DNA of 64,000 nt from Verrucosispora sp. NA02020 (lineage in GTDB: Bacteria; Actinomycetota; Actinomycetes; Mycobacteriales; Micromonosporaceae). The position numbers were made by a program, and so were the translations under genes. This document shows positions 8,579-16,730 of this stretch, piece by piece. The notes beneath the pieces were generated by a model. The model was not told the DNA's origin, ran no database searches, and saw only the letters and a list, made by a program, of their open reading frames with translations. The stretch is from contig NZ_CP054923.1 of NCBI RefSeq assembly GCF_013364215.1, positions 4,092,001-4,156,000 of the forward strand, in the 5' to 3' direction. Each line of letters begins with the position of its first letter. Position 1 is the stretch's first letter.

Positions 8579-9282
8579 CCGGCCCGGCGACGGCGCAGCG
8601 CCCGTACGTGCTGCTCAGCTGCGCGACCTCGATCGACGGCTACATCGACGACGCCACCGAGGAGCGACTGCTGCTCTCCAACGACGCGGACCTCGACCGT
8701 GTCGACGCGGTCCGTGCCGACTGCGACGCGATCCTGGTCGGCGCCGGTACGGTCCGCCGGGACGATCCCCGGTTGCTGGTCCGCTGCGACCGGCGCCGGG
8801 CCGAGCGGGTGGCCCTGGGCCTGCCGGAGTCCCCGACCCGGGTGACCCTGACCGGCTGCGGCGACCTGGACCCGACCGCCCGGTTCTTCACCGTCGGCGA
8901 CACCGACCGGATCGTCTACAGCGCCAGTGGCGCGCTGGAGAAGACCCGGCACCGCCTCGGTGACCTGGCCACCGTCGTCGACGCCGGTGACCCGGTCGAC
9001 CTGTCGCGGGCCCTGGCCGACCTCGCCGACCGGGGGATACGGCGGCTCCTGGTGGAGGGCGGCGCGGTGGTGCACGGCCAGTTCCTCGCCGCCGGGCTCG
9101 CCGACGAACTGCACCTGGTGGTCGCGCCGTTCTTCGTCGGGGACCGGCGGGCACCCCGGTTCGTCGGTGAGGGCCGGTTCCCCTGGCATCCGGGCCGGCG
9201 GGCCCAGGTGATGGAGGCGCGTCAGATCGGGGACGTGGTGCTGACCCGCTACGCCCTGTCGGAGCGCTGCCGGCCGGCGTGA
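8575..9282 (+). CDS. RibD C-terminal-type pyrimidine reductase (stand-alone)
   Basis: Predicted 235 aa, corresponding only to the reductase half of RibD (dihydrofolate-reductase-like fold). Visible elements: CATSIDGYID near the N-terminus, ILVGAGTVRRDDPRL (NADPH and substrate loop) and LLVEGGAVVHGQFLAAGLADELHL. No deaminase domain is attached. Such stand-alone reductases (fungal RIB7, archaeal ArfC) reduce the ribosyl side chain of the RibA product to ribityl before any deamination. Overlap with ribA by GTGA indicates coupled translation and a shared substrate line. It overlaps the tail of the convergent methyltransferase gene by 34 bp. Confidence 0.85.
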   Translation: MTGPATAQRPYVLLSCATSIDGYIDDATEERLLLSNDADLDRVDAVRADCDAILVGAGTVRRDDPRLLVRCDRRRAERVALGLPESPTRVTLTGCGDLDPTARFFTVGDTDRIVYSASGALEKTRHRLGDLATVVDAGDPVDLSRALADLADRGIRRLLVEGGAVVHGQFLAAGLADELHLVVAPFFVGDRRAPRFVGEGRFPWHPGRRAQVMEARQIGDVVLTRYALSERCRPA

Positions 9283-10022
9283 CCGGTGCGCCGTCCCGCC
9301 CGGCCCAGCACCAGCGTGGTGCGCAGGTCGAGGAGGACAGTGCCACCGAAGTCGTCGACCAGTCGGCCGAGGACGGTCAGACCAGCCCGTTGCTGCTCCG
9401 GCGACCGGGAGAGGTACGGCCCGAAGGTGCGCACCAGGTCGAGATAGCGTTGCCGGTCGAGGGGCAGCTCGCGTCGGAAGACCTCCTGGCGGACGTCGAC
9501 GAACTGTCCATGGTCGACGATGTCCTGGTGGAACCAGTCCGTGGGCCGCTCCCGCACGGTGGGGTCCAGGGCGTGCAGTGCCGATCGGATCGCCGCTCGT
9601 TGGCCGGGGTCGGTGTAGTCGTAGCGGTGCCCGAGGACAGCCAGTGTGCCGCCGGGCGCGAGTGCCCGCCGTGCGTGTGCGTTGCGGGTGGCCGGATCCA
9701 GCCAGTGCCAGGCCATGGCGCAGGCCAGCACGTCGACCCCACCGGCGGGTGGCGACCACTGGTCGAAGGTGCTGACGTGGAGGCGAACACCGGGGTGACG
9801 CGCGGCCAGCAGCGCCGCCATCCGGGGATCGGGCTCGATGCAGGTCAGGGGTGCGCCGATGCGGGCGAGCGCGGTCGTTGCCTTGCCGGTGCCGGCACCT
9901 ATCTCGACCACGGACGCGGGCGTGCCGCCGTGGTAGGCGACGATCTCCCCGGCGATCTCGGGCGGATAGCCCGGCCGGACGGTGTCGTACAGGTCGGCCA
10001 CCGATCCGAAGACGTCCACCAC
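9249..10022 (-). CDS. Class I SAM-dependent methyltransferase
   Basis: Predicted 257 aa. Motif I is VVEIGAGTGKATTAL (about residue 38), followed by the acidic CIEPDPRM; CAMAWHWLDP is typical of the Methyltransf_11-like family that acts on small molecules. The start GTG 10022 is chosen because GAGAGGAG lies 4-5 nt upstream, although the frame extends 13 codons further. It points toward the riboflavin-like operon, and its last 34 bp overlap the end of the reductase gene on the other strand. It follows the siderophore-type acyltransferase by about 60 bp and may belong to that iron-controlled transcript; no substrate can be assigned. Confidence 0.75.
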   Translation of the reverse strand: MVDVFGSVADLYDTVRPGYPPEIAGEIVAYHGGTPASVVEIGAGTGKATTALARIGAPLTCIEPDPRMAALLAARHPGVRLHVSTFDQWSPPAGGVDVLACAMAWHWLDPATRNAHARRALAPGGTLAVLGHRYDYTDPGQRAAIRSALHALDPTVRERPTDWFHQDIVDHGQFVDVRQEVFRRELPLDRQRYLDLVRTFGPYLSRSPEQQRAGLTVLGRLVDDFGGTVLLDLRTTLVLGRAGRRTGHAGRQRSDRA

Positions 10023-10082
10023 GGCACTCCTCTCGATCGCGGAACCCGCCTCCGAGATCACGCTCGATCAGGGATCGGGTGG

Positions 10083-10670
10083 TCACTGCGGCGCTGGGAT
10101 GCCACTCGATCCTGGATCGAGCGCGACCCTGGGTCGGTCGAGGAACATCAGGCGGGCCTGTTTGTGCGGCAGGTCGATCAACGGGCCCTCGACGAAACCG
10201 GCCCGCCGCAGGCGGGCGATCGCCTTGTCGTTGCGGGCGTCCGGCTCCATGATCAGCCGCCGTCGGGTGGGGTCGGTGAAGACGAACGCGACGAACTCGG
10301 CGAGCAGCGTGCCGGTGAACCCGGGCTCGGGGCGTACCGGGGTGCCGATCAGCAGGTGGCCGCCGTAGTCGCCGGGGCGTACCGGGTAACACTCGCCGAC
10401 CGGGTCGTGTTCGGGCTGGTAGCCCTGGAACAGCGCCACCGGCTGCCCGTCGCGCAGGGTGAGGTACGCGTGGTGGCTGGGCAGCGAGTCGACGTACCGG
10501 TAGACCTCCACGACCCGGTCCCGGTCGGCGTCGCCCATCCCCCAGAAGCGGGCCCGGTCCTGGCTGACCCAGCCGTGGATGACGTCCGCGTCGGCCTCCG
10601 GGTCGACCGGCCGGAAGGTGACGGTGCCGAAACCGGGGACGTGCCGCCGGTGGTGGTGCGGGTCAGTCAT
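10083..10670 (-). CDS. GNAT acyltransferase of siderophore type (DesC/IucB-like, paralogue of DesC)
   Basis: Predicted 195 aa. The protein lines up with DesC in this window: FWGMGDADRDRV versus [30 protein letters not shown] versus [18 protein letters not shown], and the glycine-rich acyl-CoA region. DesC/IucB proteins acylate N-hydroxylated amines to hydroxamates. The gene overlaps the acylase gene stop by 8 bp (ATGACTGA), so the two are cotranslated. The C-terminal tail after VALDPG is encoded by a palindromic stretch (near-palindrome of CTCGATCC type) and may be a recent extension. A second hydroxamate-forming specificity for the desferrioxamine system is an inference. Confidence 0.82.
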   Translation of the reverse strand: MTDPHHHRRHVPGFGTVTFRPVDPEADADVIHGWVSQDRARFWGMGDADRDRVVEVYRYVDSLPSHHAYLTLRDGQPVALFQGYQPEHDPVGECYPVRPGDYGGHLLIGTPVRPEPGFTGTLLAEFVAFVFTDPTRRRLIMEPDARNDKAIARLRRAGFVEGPLIDLPHKQARLMFLDRPRVALDPGSSGIPAPQ

Positions 10671-12738
10671 CGTGCTCCTCGGTGAGGCGGTCCCAGTCGC
10701 AGGTCACCTCGACCAGGTCGCCGCGCAGCCAGTGGGGGAGCTGGTCGTCGCGGTGTGCTCCGGTGCCGGTGGCGCCGAGCGGCACCACCCAGCGGCTGTC
10801 CTCGCGGCGGGCCAGGTCCCACACGTACCGGGCGGCCGGCCCGCGCAGGCACAGGTCGGTGACGCCGGGGACGCTGGAGGTGGCCAGCACGCAGTCGCTG
10901 TCGCCGTGCAGCTCCGGCCCGGGCGGCGCGGCCGGGTCGGGCAGGGCCTGCCACGCCAGCAGCCGGTGCCGCTCACCCCACCGACGGGTGTCGCCGGTGG
11001 CGGCGACCTCCTCGGCCGCGGCCCGCACCAGCGCGTCCCGGTCCACGCCGGGCAGGTCGGCGTGGAGCAGCGGCACCACCGCGTACCCGACCCGGGGCAC
11101 CAGGGCCAGCCAGGGGTGGAAGACCTCCGGGTGGGCGGGCGGCTCGGCCAGCCCGGCCAGCGCCGGGTGGACGGCGAGCCGTCGGGCCACCGCCGAGCGC
11201 AGGTCGGCGAAGGCCGCCGCGTCGACGCTGTCGGCGGCCATCCGCCGGTCCCACGCCAGCAGGCGGGTCCGCAGCGCGTCGGCGTCGGCGCTGAGGCCGT
11301 CCAGGTCGGCGAGGACCGCGAGCAGCGGTGCGGCGCCGGCCAGGTGGGTGTCGGTGTGGACGGCGGCCATCTGCTCCGCGCGCCAACCGGTGCGGGCGGT
11401 GAGCAGCGTACGGATCCGGTCGGCGCGGTACGGCGGGGCGAACTCGACGCCGAGGGCGGTGGAGATGCCGCGCTCGTTGGCCATCACCGCGACCCCGTCG
11501 ACCGGGGACTGCGGGGTGTCGTGCCAGCCCTGCCAGGTGTGCTCCGCCGACCAGCCGGGCACCACCCGCAGGCCGTTGTCCGGGTGCCGTCGCGGCACCC
11601 GCCCGGCGACCCGGTGCAGCAGGCCACCGTCGGTGTCGGCGGCGAGCACCACGTTGACCGGCTCGACCCAGCCGTCCAGGGCGGCGTCCAGGTCGCCGAC
11701 GGTGCGGGCGCGCAGCAGCGCGGGCAGCACGGCGAAGCCGAGGTCGGCGGTGACCCGGGGCGGGTGACGCAGGCTGACGGTCAGCTCGGGATCGTCGTCG
11801 GGGCCGCCGGAGACCACCGGCCCCCGCTCGGTCTCGATCACCTCGACCTCGACCGGGTCGGCGCCCGCCACCTCGATTGTCTCGACCTGCCGGTACGCCG
11901 GCCGCCACCCGTCCGGCCCGTACGCCTCGACCGCGTCACCGACCCGGCGCAGCCGCTCGGCGTAGAGGTCCTGGTAGTCGGACATCGCGTTGGTGATGGC
12001 CCAGGCCACCGCACCGGCGTGCCCGAAATGCGGCAGGCCCGGCACGCCGGGCACGGCGAACCCGAGCACGTCGTACTCCGGGCAGGCCAGGCGGATCTGC
12101 TGATAGATGCCGGGCGCCTCGATGAACCGGTGCGGGTCCCCGGCGATCAGGGGCGCGCCGGTGGCGGTGCGGTCCCCGGTGACCAGCCAGCCGTTGCTGC
12201 CGGAGGTCACCTGCCCGTCGACGGCGAACAGGCGGGCCGCCGACGCACCGAGCTTGCGCGCCACGTGTTCGCGCCAGAGCTTGGTGGGCAGCCCGGCGAA
12301 GAGCACGTGGTGACCGAGCCAGACGGCCAGCGGTGTCCATGGCTGCCAGGTGCCGGGGGACAGGCCGGTGGCGGCGAACTCGGGGGTCCGCGCCGCGCCC
12401 TCGGCGAGGCCGCTGTTGACGCCGTCGACGTACCGGCCGACCCACTCGGCGGTCGCCGGGTCGAGCGCCGCGTGGCAGCGTCGCGCGGTGTCGGCGAGCC
12501 GGACCTGCCGCGCGAACCGGTCCCAGGCGAGCGCGTCCGGGCCGAGGAAGGCGGCGCTGCTGCCCTGGGAGCGGTGTCGTTCCACCTCGATCTGCCAGGC
12601 CCGGTCCAGGGCGGTGACCCGACCCTGTGCGTACGCCAGCGAGCCGGGGTCGTCGGCGCGCAGGTGCGGGATGCCGTAGCGGTCCCGGTAGCGGCGTCCA
12701 CTGTGCGCGGAGGGTCCGGTCGTCCGCCGCTCGTCCAC
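10663..12738 (-). CDS. Penicillin acylase-family (Ntn) hydrolase
   Basis: Predicted 691 aa. The family is recognised from the start DRYGIPHLRADDP (typical GVPHI region), the spacer before TSGSNGWLVTG, where the N-terminal nucleophile Ser of the beta chain precedes Asn-x-Trp, and the PLIAGDPH element after it. The precursor would be cleaved before this Ser (about residue 187) to give alpha and beta chains. No clear signal peptide is visible, unlike exported acylases such as PvdQ. It is divergent from desABCD across a region with an iron box and is followed by a DesC paralogue. Amide hydrolysis of an acylated siderophore or its precursor is the likely role by context. Confidence 0.85.
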   Translation of the reverse strand: MDERRTTGPSAHSGRRYRDRYGIPHLRADDPGSLAYAQGRVTALDRAWQIEVERHRSQGSSAAFLGPDALAWDRFARQVRLADTARRCHAALDPATAEWVGRYVDGVNSGLAEGAARTPEFAATGLSPGTWQPWTPLAVWLGHHVLFAGLPTKLWREHVARKLGASAARLFAVDGQVTSGSNGWLVTGDRTATGAPLIAGDPHRFIEAPGIYQQIRLACPEYDVLGFAVPGVPGLPHFGHAGAVAWAITNAMSDYQDLYAERLRRVGDAVEAYGPDGWRPAYRQVETIEVAGADPVEVEVIETERGPVVSGGPDDDPELTVSLRHPPRVTADLGFAVLPALLRARTVGDLDAALDGWVEPVNVVLAADTDGGLLHRVAGRVPRRHPDNGLRVVPGWSAEHTWQGWHDTPQSPVDGVAVMANERGISTALGVEFAPPYRADRIRTLLTARTGWRAEQMAAVHTDTHLAGAAPLLAVLADLDGLSADADALRTRLLAWDRRMAADSVDAAAFADLRSAVARRLAVHPALAGLAEPPAHPEVFHPWLALVPRVGYAVVPLLHADLPGVDRDALVRAAAEEVAATGDTRRWGERHRLLAWQALPDPAAPPGPELHGDSDCVLATSSVPGVTDLCLRGPAARYVWDLARREDSRWVVPLGATGTGAHRDDQLPHWLRGDLVEVTCDWDRLTEEHDD

Positions 12739-12853
12739 GGCGTAACCGTACCGGTGCGCAGGGGAGTGGCGGGGACCGGCGGTGGGGGAAACGGGTGGTG
12801 GCTCGATGACGGACAGTGTGAGCTCCTGTGTGGTGCGAAACGCCGAGCGGGAC

Positions 12854-12885
12854 TTGACAGTCGGTTAGGTTAGGTTAACCTAACC
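12854..12885. promoter_or_regulatory. Iron box (DmdR/IdeR-type) overlapping a promoter
   Basis: TTAGGTTAGGTTAACCTAA at 12865-12883 matches the actinobacterial iron box (TTAGGTTAGGCTCACCTAA) closely; GGTTAGGTTAACCTAACC (12868-12885) is a perfect palindrome. TTGACA at 12854-12859 just upstream gives a -35 for rightward transcription, so the box would cover the -10 region. Iron-bound DtxR-family repressor should shut off desABCD and probably the divergent acylase operon. Confidence 0.9.
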
Positions 12886-13289
12886 GCGGTTGTCCAAGGT
12901 CCTCTCGACCCTGATCGAAAGACGACGCGATGCCTCATCCCGTCTCCGTCCGCCGTTCCCCGTACAGGGGCTCACTCGCCGCCGGCACTGCTGACGCAGT
13001 CGGCGTGGCCGCCGGCCGTGACGGAGACGACTCGCCGATCACTTTCGGTCCTCCGCGTGACGGTCACATCGGTCGACCTCGCTTCGCACCTGCCATTAGC
13101 GGCCTCGTGCCGACCGCCACCCCGCCCCCGGGTGCGCGACTGCTCGCCTGACGCCTCCGGGTGACCCGCGCCTCATCCCGCCGGCCGCCCCTGCCACCAC
13201 CCGCCGAGACCGCAGCACTCCGCCGCTCGACGTACGAGCGGCGGGTTCCGGCTGCCCGACACCTGATCCGCCGAGCGTGGAGGACGTCC
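12886..13289 (+). other. Long leader between iron box and desA
   Basis: About 400 bp without a convincing gene. A 73-codon frame (12930-13151) lacks a good ribosome site and has low-complexity composition. A hairpin with the core ACTGC-TGAC-GCAGT is visible around 12981-13004. If transcription starts at the iron-box promoter, desA has an unusually long untranslated leader; alternatively a second promoter lies closer to desA. Confidence 0.4.
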
Positions 13290-14840
13290 ATGACCCTGCC
13301 GGTGCACACCGCCGAGGCAACGCCGACCCGGCCGCCGAACGGGCCCACAACAGCCCGGGCCCACCTGTTCCACGCCGGCACAGTCGAGGAGTACCGGCGC
13401 GTCGTGGCGGCCGGCACCGAGCGGGTGGCCCGGCGGGTGGCCGAGGCGACCGGACCCTGCACCGGCGTACGCCCGGACGAGTTGGCGCCGCTGGTCGACG
13501 CCGTCGACCTGGACCGCCCGCTGGGTGACGCCACGGCCGCCCTGGACGAGCTGGAGGAGGTCTACCTGCGCGACGCGGTCTACTTCCACCACCCCCGCTA
13601 CCTGGCCCACCTGAACTGCCCGGTGGTGCTCCCGGCACTGCTCGGCGAGGCGGTGCTCAGCGCGGTCAACTCCTCGATGGACACCTGGGACCAGAGCGCC
13701 GGCGGCACCCTCATCGAACGACGGCTGGTCGACTGGACGGCCGGCCGGATCGGGTTCGGCCCGACCGCCGACGGGGTGTTCACCAGCGGCGGCACCCAGT
13801 CCAACCTGCACGCCCTGCTGCTGGCCCGGGAGGAGGCCCTGGCCGGGGCCACCCCCGCCGACCGGCGCATCCTGCTGCCCCGGCTGCGGATCATCGCCTC
13901 GGCGGCCGGCCACTTCAGCGTCCAGAAGGCGGCCAAGCTGCTCGGCCTCGCCCCGGACGCGATCGTGCTGGTGGAGACCGGCCCGGACCGTCGGATGCGG
14001 TCCGGCGCGGTCCGCCACGAGATCGCCCGCTGCCGCCGTGACGGCCTGCAGGTGATGGCGGTCGTCGCCACCGCCGGCACCACCGACTTCGGCACCATCG
14101 ACCCGCTCGACGGGATCGCCGAGGTGTGCGCCACCGCCGGGGTGTGGCTGCACGTCGACGCCGCGTACGGCTGCGGGCTGCTGGTCTCGCCCACCCGCCG
14201 GCACCTGCTCGACGGCATCGAGCGGGCCGACTCGGTGACCGTCGACTACCACAAGTCCTTCTTCCAGCCGGTCAGCTCCAGCGCGGTGCTGGTCCGTGAC
14301 GGGCGGACGTTGCGGCACGTCACCTGGCACGCCGACTACCTCAACCCGGCCCGGATGGTCGCCCAGCGCATCCCCAACCAGGTCGACAAGAGCATGCAGA
14401 CGACCCGGCGCTTCGACGCCCTCAAGCTCTGGCTGACCCTGCGGGTGATGGGCCCGGACGCGGTCGGCGAACTCTTCGACGAGGTCTGCGACCGGGCCGA
14501 CGACGCCTTCGATCTGGTCGCCGCCGATCCCCGCTTCGAGGTGCTGACCCGTTCGCCGCTGAGCACGGTGGTGTTCCGCTGGTTGCCCACGGGCCGGGGG
14601 CGGGACCTGGCCGACGCGGCCAACCTGCGGGCCCGGGAGGCGCTCGCCGCCTCCGGCCTGGCCGTCGTCGCCGGGACCAAGGTGGACGGTCGGCAGTACC
14701 TCAAGTTCACCGTTCTCAATCCGCACACCACACGCGAGGATGTCGGGTACGTGCTGGACCTGATCGCCGAGCACGCCGGCCGGTACGTGCACGCCCACGC
14801 CGGCACGCCCGCCGTTGACCTGACCTGCCCGGTCGGCTGA
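13290..14840 (+). CDS. desA: Lysine decarboxylase of desferrioxamine synthesis
   Basis: Predicted 516 aa, PLP-dependent group II decarboxylase fold. [17 protein letters not shown] is the PLP phosphate-binding part, [14 protein letters not shown] carries the Asp that contacts the pyridine nitrogen, and [13 protein letters not shown] contains the Schiff-base lysine (HK). Group II members near desB-D decarboxylate L-lysine to cadaverine. ATG 13290 follows GGAGG by 6 nt; the frame is open upstream, but no better start exists. First gene of desABCD; the next start is 34 nt downstream. Expected to be iron repressed through the upstream box. Confidence 0.93.
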   Translation: MTLPVHTAEATPTRPPNGPTTARAHLFHAGTVEEYRRVVAAGTERVARRVAEATGPCTGVRPDELAPLVDAVDLDRPLGDATAALDELEEVYLRDAVYFHHPRYLAHLNCPVVLPALLGEAVLSAVNSSMDTWDQSAGGTLIERRLVDWTAGRIGFGPTADGVFTSGGTQSNLHALLLAREEALAGATPADRRILLPRLRIIASAAGHFSVQKAAKLLGLAPDAIVLVETGPDRRMRSGAVRHEIARCRRDGLQVMAVVATAGTTDFGTIDPLDGIAEVCATAGVWLHVDAAYGCGLLVSPTRRHLLDGIERADSVTVDYHKSFFQPVSSSAVLVRDGRTLRHVTWHADYLNPARMVAQRIPNQVDKSMQTTRRFDALKLWLTLRVMGPDAVGELFDEVCDRADDAFDLVAADPRFEVLTRSPLSTVVFRWLPTGRGRDLADAANLRAREALAASGLAVVAGTKVDGRQYLKFTVLNPHTTREDVGYVLDLIAEHAGRYVHAHAGTPAVDLTCPVG

Positions 14841-14874
14841 CATGCCGCCGGAGAACCCGAGCCTGGAGGGCCGG

Positions 14875-16155
14875 ATGTCCAGCTACGACTTCATCGGGAT
14901 CGGTCTCGGCCCGTACAACCTCGGCCTGGCCTGCCTGACCGCGCCGATCGCCGAGATCGACGGGCTGTTCCTGGAGGCCCGCGACGACGTGTCCTGGCAC
15001 CCCGGGATGCTGCTGGAGTCATCCCGCCTACAGACCCCGTTCATGGCCGACCTGGTGACCCTGGCCGACCCCACCTCGCCGTACTCCTTCCTCAGCTATC
15101 TCAAGGAGATCGGCCGGCTCTACCCCTTCTATATCCGGGAGAACTTCTATCCGCTGCGGGTGGAGTACGACGCGTACTGCCGGTGGGCCGCCGGGAAGCT
15201 GTCCAACCTGCGCTTCGGCCACCAGGTGACCGCCGTCGAGTACGACCCGGCCGACGACCGGTACGTGGTGACCGCCACCGTGGCCGGCGAGACCGTGACG
15301 CACCGGGCCCGGCACGTGGTGCTCGGCACCGGCACCCCGCCGCACCTGCCGCCCGCGTGCGCCGGACTGACCTCCGACGCGGTGCACAACTCGCGCTACC
15401 TGGAGAACCGGGACGCGTTGCGGGCCAAACGGAGCATCACCGTGGTCGGCAGTGGCCAGAGCGCCGCCGAGATCTACCACGACCTGCTCGGCGACATCCA
15501 CACGTACGGCTACCGGCTGAACTGGGTGACCCGCTCACCCCGGTTCTTCCCGCTGGAGTACACCAAGCTCACCCTGGAGATGACCTCACCGGACTACGTG
15601 GACTACTTCCACGCGCTGCCCGAGGCGACCCGCTACCGGTTGGAGTCCGAGCAGAAGGGCCTGTTCAAGGGGATCTCCGCCGACCTGGTCGACGGCATCT
15701 TCGACCTGCTCTACGCCACCAGCGTGCACGGCCCGGTGGACACCCGCCTGCTGACCAACACCGAGCTGACCGAGGTCACCTACGACGAGGCCGCCGGGGT
15801 GCACACGCTCGCGCTGCGCCACGTCGAGCAGGAACGCGACTTCACGATGGAGACCGAGGGGCTGGTGCTGGCCACCGGCTACCACTACCGGGTGCCGGCG
15901 TACCTGGACCCGATCCGCGACCGGCTGCGTTTCGACGGGCACGGCCGGCTCGACGTCGCCCGCAACTACAGCATCGACAGCACCGGGCGCGGCGTCTTCC
16001 TCCAGAACGGTGGTACGCACACGCACAGCATCACCTCGCCCGACCTCGGGATGGGCCCGTACCGCAACGCCTGGATCATCCGCGAGATGCTCGGCCGGGA
16101 GGCGTACCCGATCGAGAAGTCGATCACGTTCCAGGAGTTCGGGGTGCCCGCGTGA
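14875..16155 (+). CDS. desB: Cadaverine/lysine N-hydroxylase (flavin monooxygenase)
   Basis: Predicted 426 aa. FAD-binding [14 protein letters not shown] at the N-terminus, NADPH-binding [16 protein letters not shown] in the middle and the C-terminal [12 protein letters not shown] element are those of the IucD/SidA N-hydroxylating monooxygenases. It converts cadaverine to N-hydroxycadaverine. I chose ATG 14875 because GGAGG lies 6 nt upstream; an ATG at 14842 lacks a ribosome site. The stop overlaps the desC start (GTGA). Confidence 0.93.
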   Translation: MSSYDFIGIGLGPYNLGLACLTAPIAEIDGLFLEARDDVSWHPGMLLESSRLQTPFMADLVTLADPTSPYSFLSYLKEIGRLYPFYIRENFYPLRVEYDAYCRWAAGKLSNLRFGHQVTAVEYDPADDRYVVTATVAGETVTHRARHVVLGTGTPPHLPPACAGLTSDAVHNSRYLENRDALRAKRSITVVGSGQSAAEIYHDLLGDIHTYGYRLNWVTRSPRFFPLEYTKLTLEMTSPDYVDYFHALPEATRYRLESEQKGLFKGISADLVDGIFDLLYATSVHGPVDTRLLTNTELTEVTYDEAAGVHTLALRHVEQERDFTMETEGLVLATGYHYRVPAYLDPIRDRLRFDGHGRLDVARNYSIDSTGRGVFLQNGGTHTHSITSPDLGMGPYRNAWIIREMLGREAYPIEKSITFQEFGVPA

Positions 16156-16730
16156 CCGAGCTCGTGTTCACCCGCCACGATCCGGGGCTGGGCGAGTTCG
16201 CCCTGCGTACGCTCGACGTGGCCACCGACGCGCCGCTGCTGCACCGCTGGGTCACCCACCCCAAGGCGGCGTTCTGGATGATGCAGGACGCCGACCTGGA
16301 CCGGGTCGCGGCCGAGTACGGCGCGATCGCCGCCCACCCGCACCACGACGCCTTCCTCGGCCTGTGGCGCGGCGAGCCGGCGTTCCTCGCCGAACGCTAC
16401 GACCCGGCCCGGGTGGAGCTGGTCGGCCTCTACGACGCGCAGCCAGGCGACGTCGGCATGCACTTCCTCTGCGCGCCCACCGACACCCCCGTGCACGGCT
16501 TCACCACCGCCGTGATCACCACCGTGATGGCCTGGCTCTTCACCGACCCCGCCACCCGTCGGGTCGTGGTCGAGCCGGACGTGCGCAACACCGCCGTGCA
16601 CGCGCTCAACGCGGCGGTCGGGTTCGAGGTGACCGGCCCGATCGACAAGCCGGAGAAGACGGCGCTGTTGAGCATCTGCACCCGGGAACGGTTCGTCGCC
16701 GCGACCCGTAGCGAAGGAGCATCATCGTGA
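16152..16730 (+). CDS. desC: N-hydroxycadaverine acyltransferase
   Basis: Predicted 192 aa GNAT protein of the IucB/DesC type ([12 protein letters not shown] near the N-terminus; [18 protein letters not shown] as acyl-CoA/acceptor region). It transfers succinyl or acetyl (and in some strains longer acyl) groups from CoA to N-hydroxycadaverine, making the hydroxamate monomers for DesD. GTG start overlaps the desB stop, and its stop overlaps the desD start, so the three are translated together. A paralogue is present in the divergent iron-controlled operon at 10083-10670. Confidence 0.93.
   Translation: MTELVFTRHDPGLGEFALRTLDVATDAPLLHRWVTHPKAAFWMMQDADLDRVAAEYGAIAAHPHHDAFLGLWRGEPAFLAERYDPARVELVGLYDAQPGDVGMHFLCAPTDTPVHGFTTAVITTVMAWLFTDPATRRVVVEPDVRNTAVHALNAAVGFEVTGPIDKPEKTALLSICTRERFVAATRSEGASS

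Noticed and set aside
10060..10120. CTCGATC/GATCGAG near-palindromes as regulatory operators
   Set aside because: One lies inside the 3' coding end of the GNAT gene and the other in the short gap after it; no promoter context, so only noted as an odd tail.
12930..13151. 73-codon frame in the desA leader
   Set aside because: Poor ribosome site, low-complexity composition and no recognisable motif; kept only as part of the leader description.
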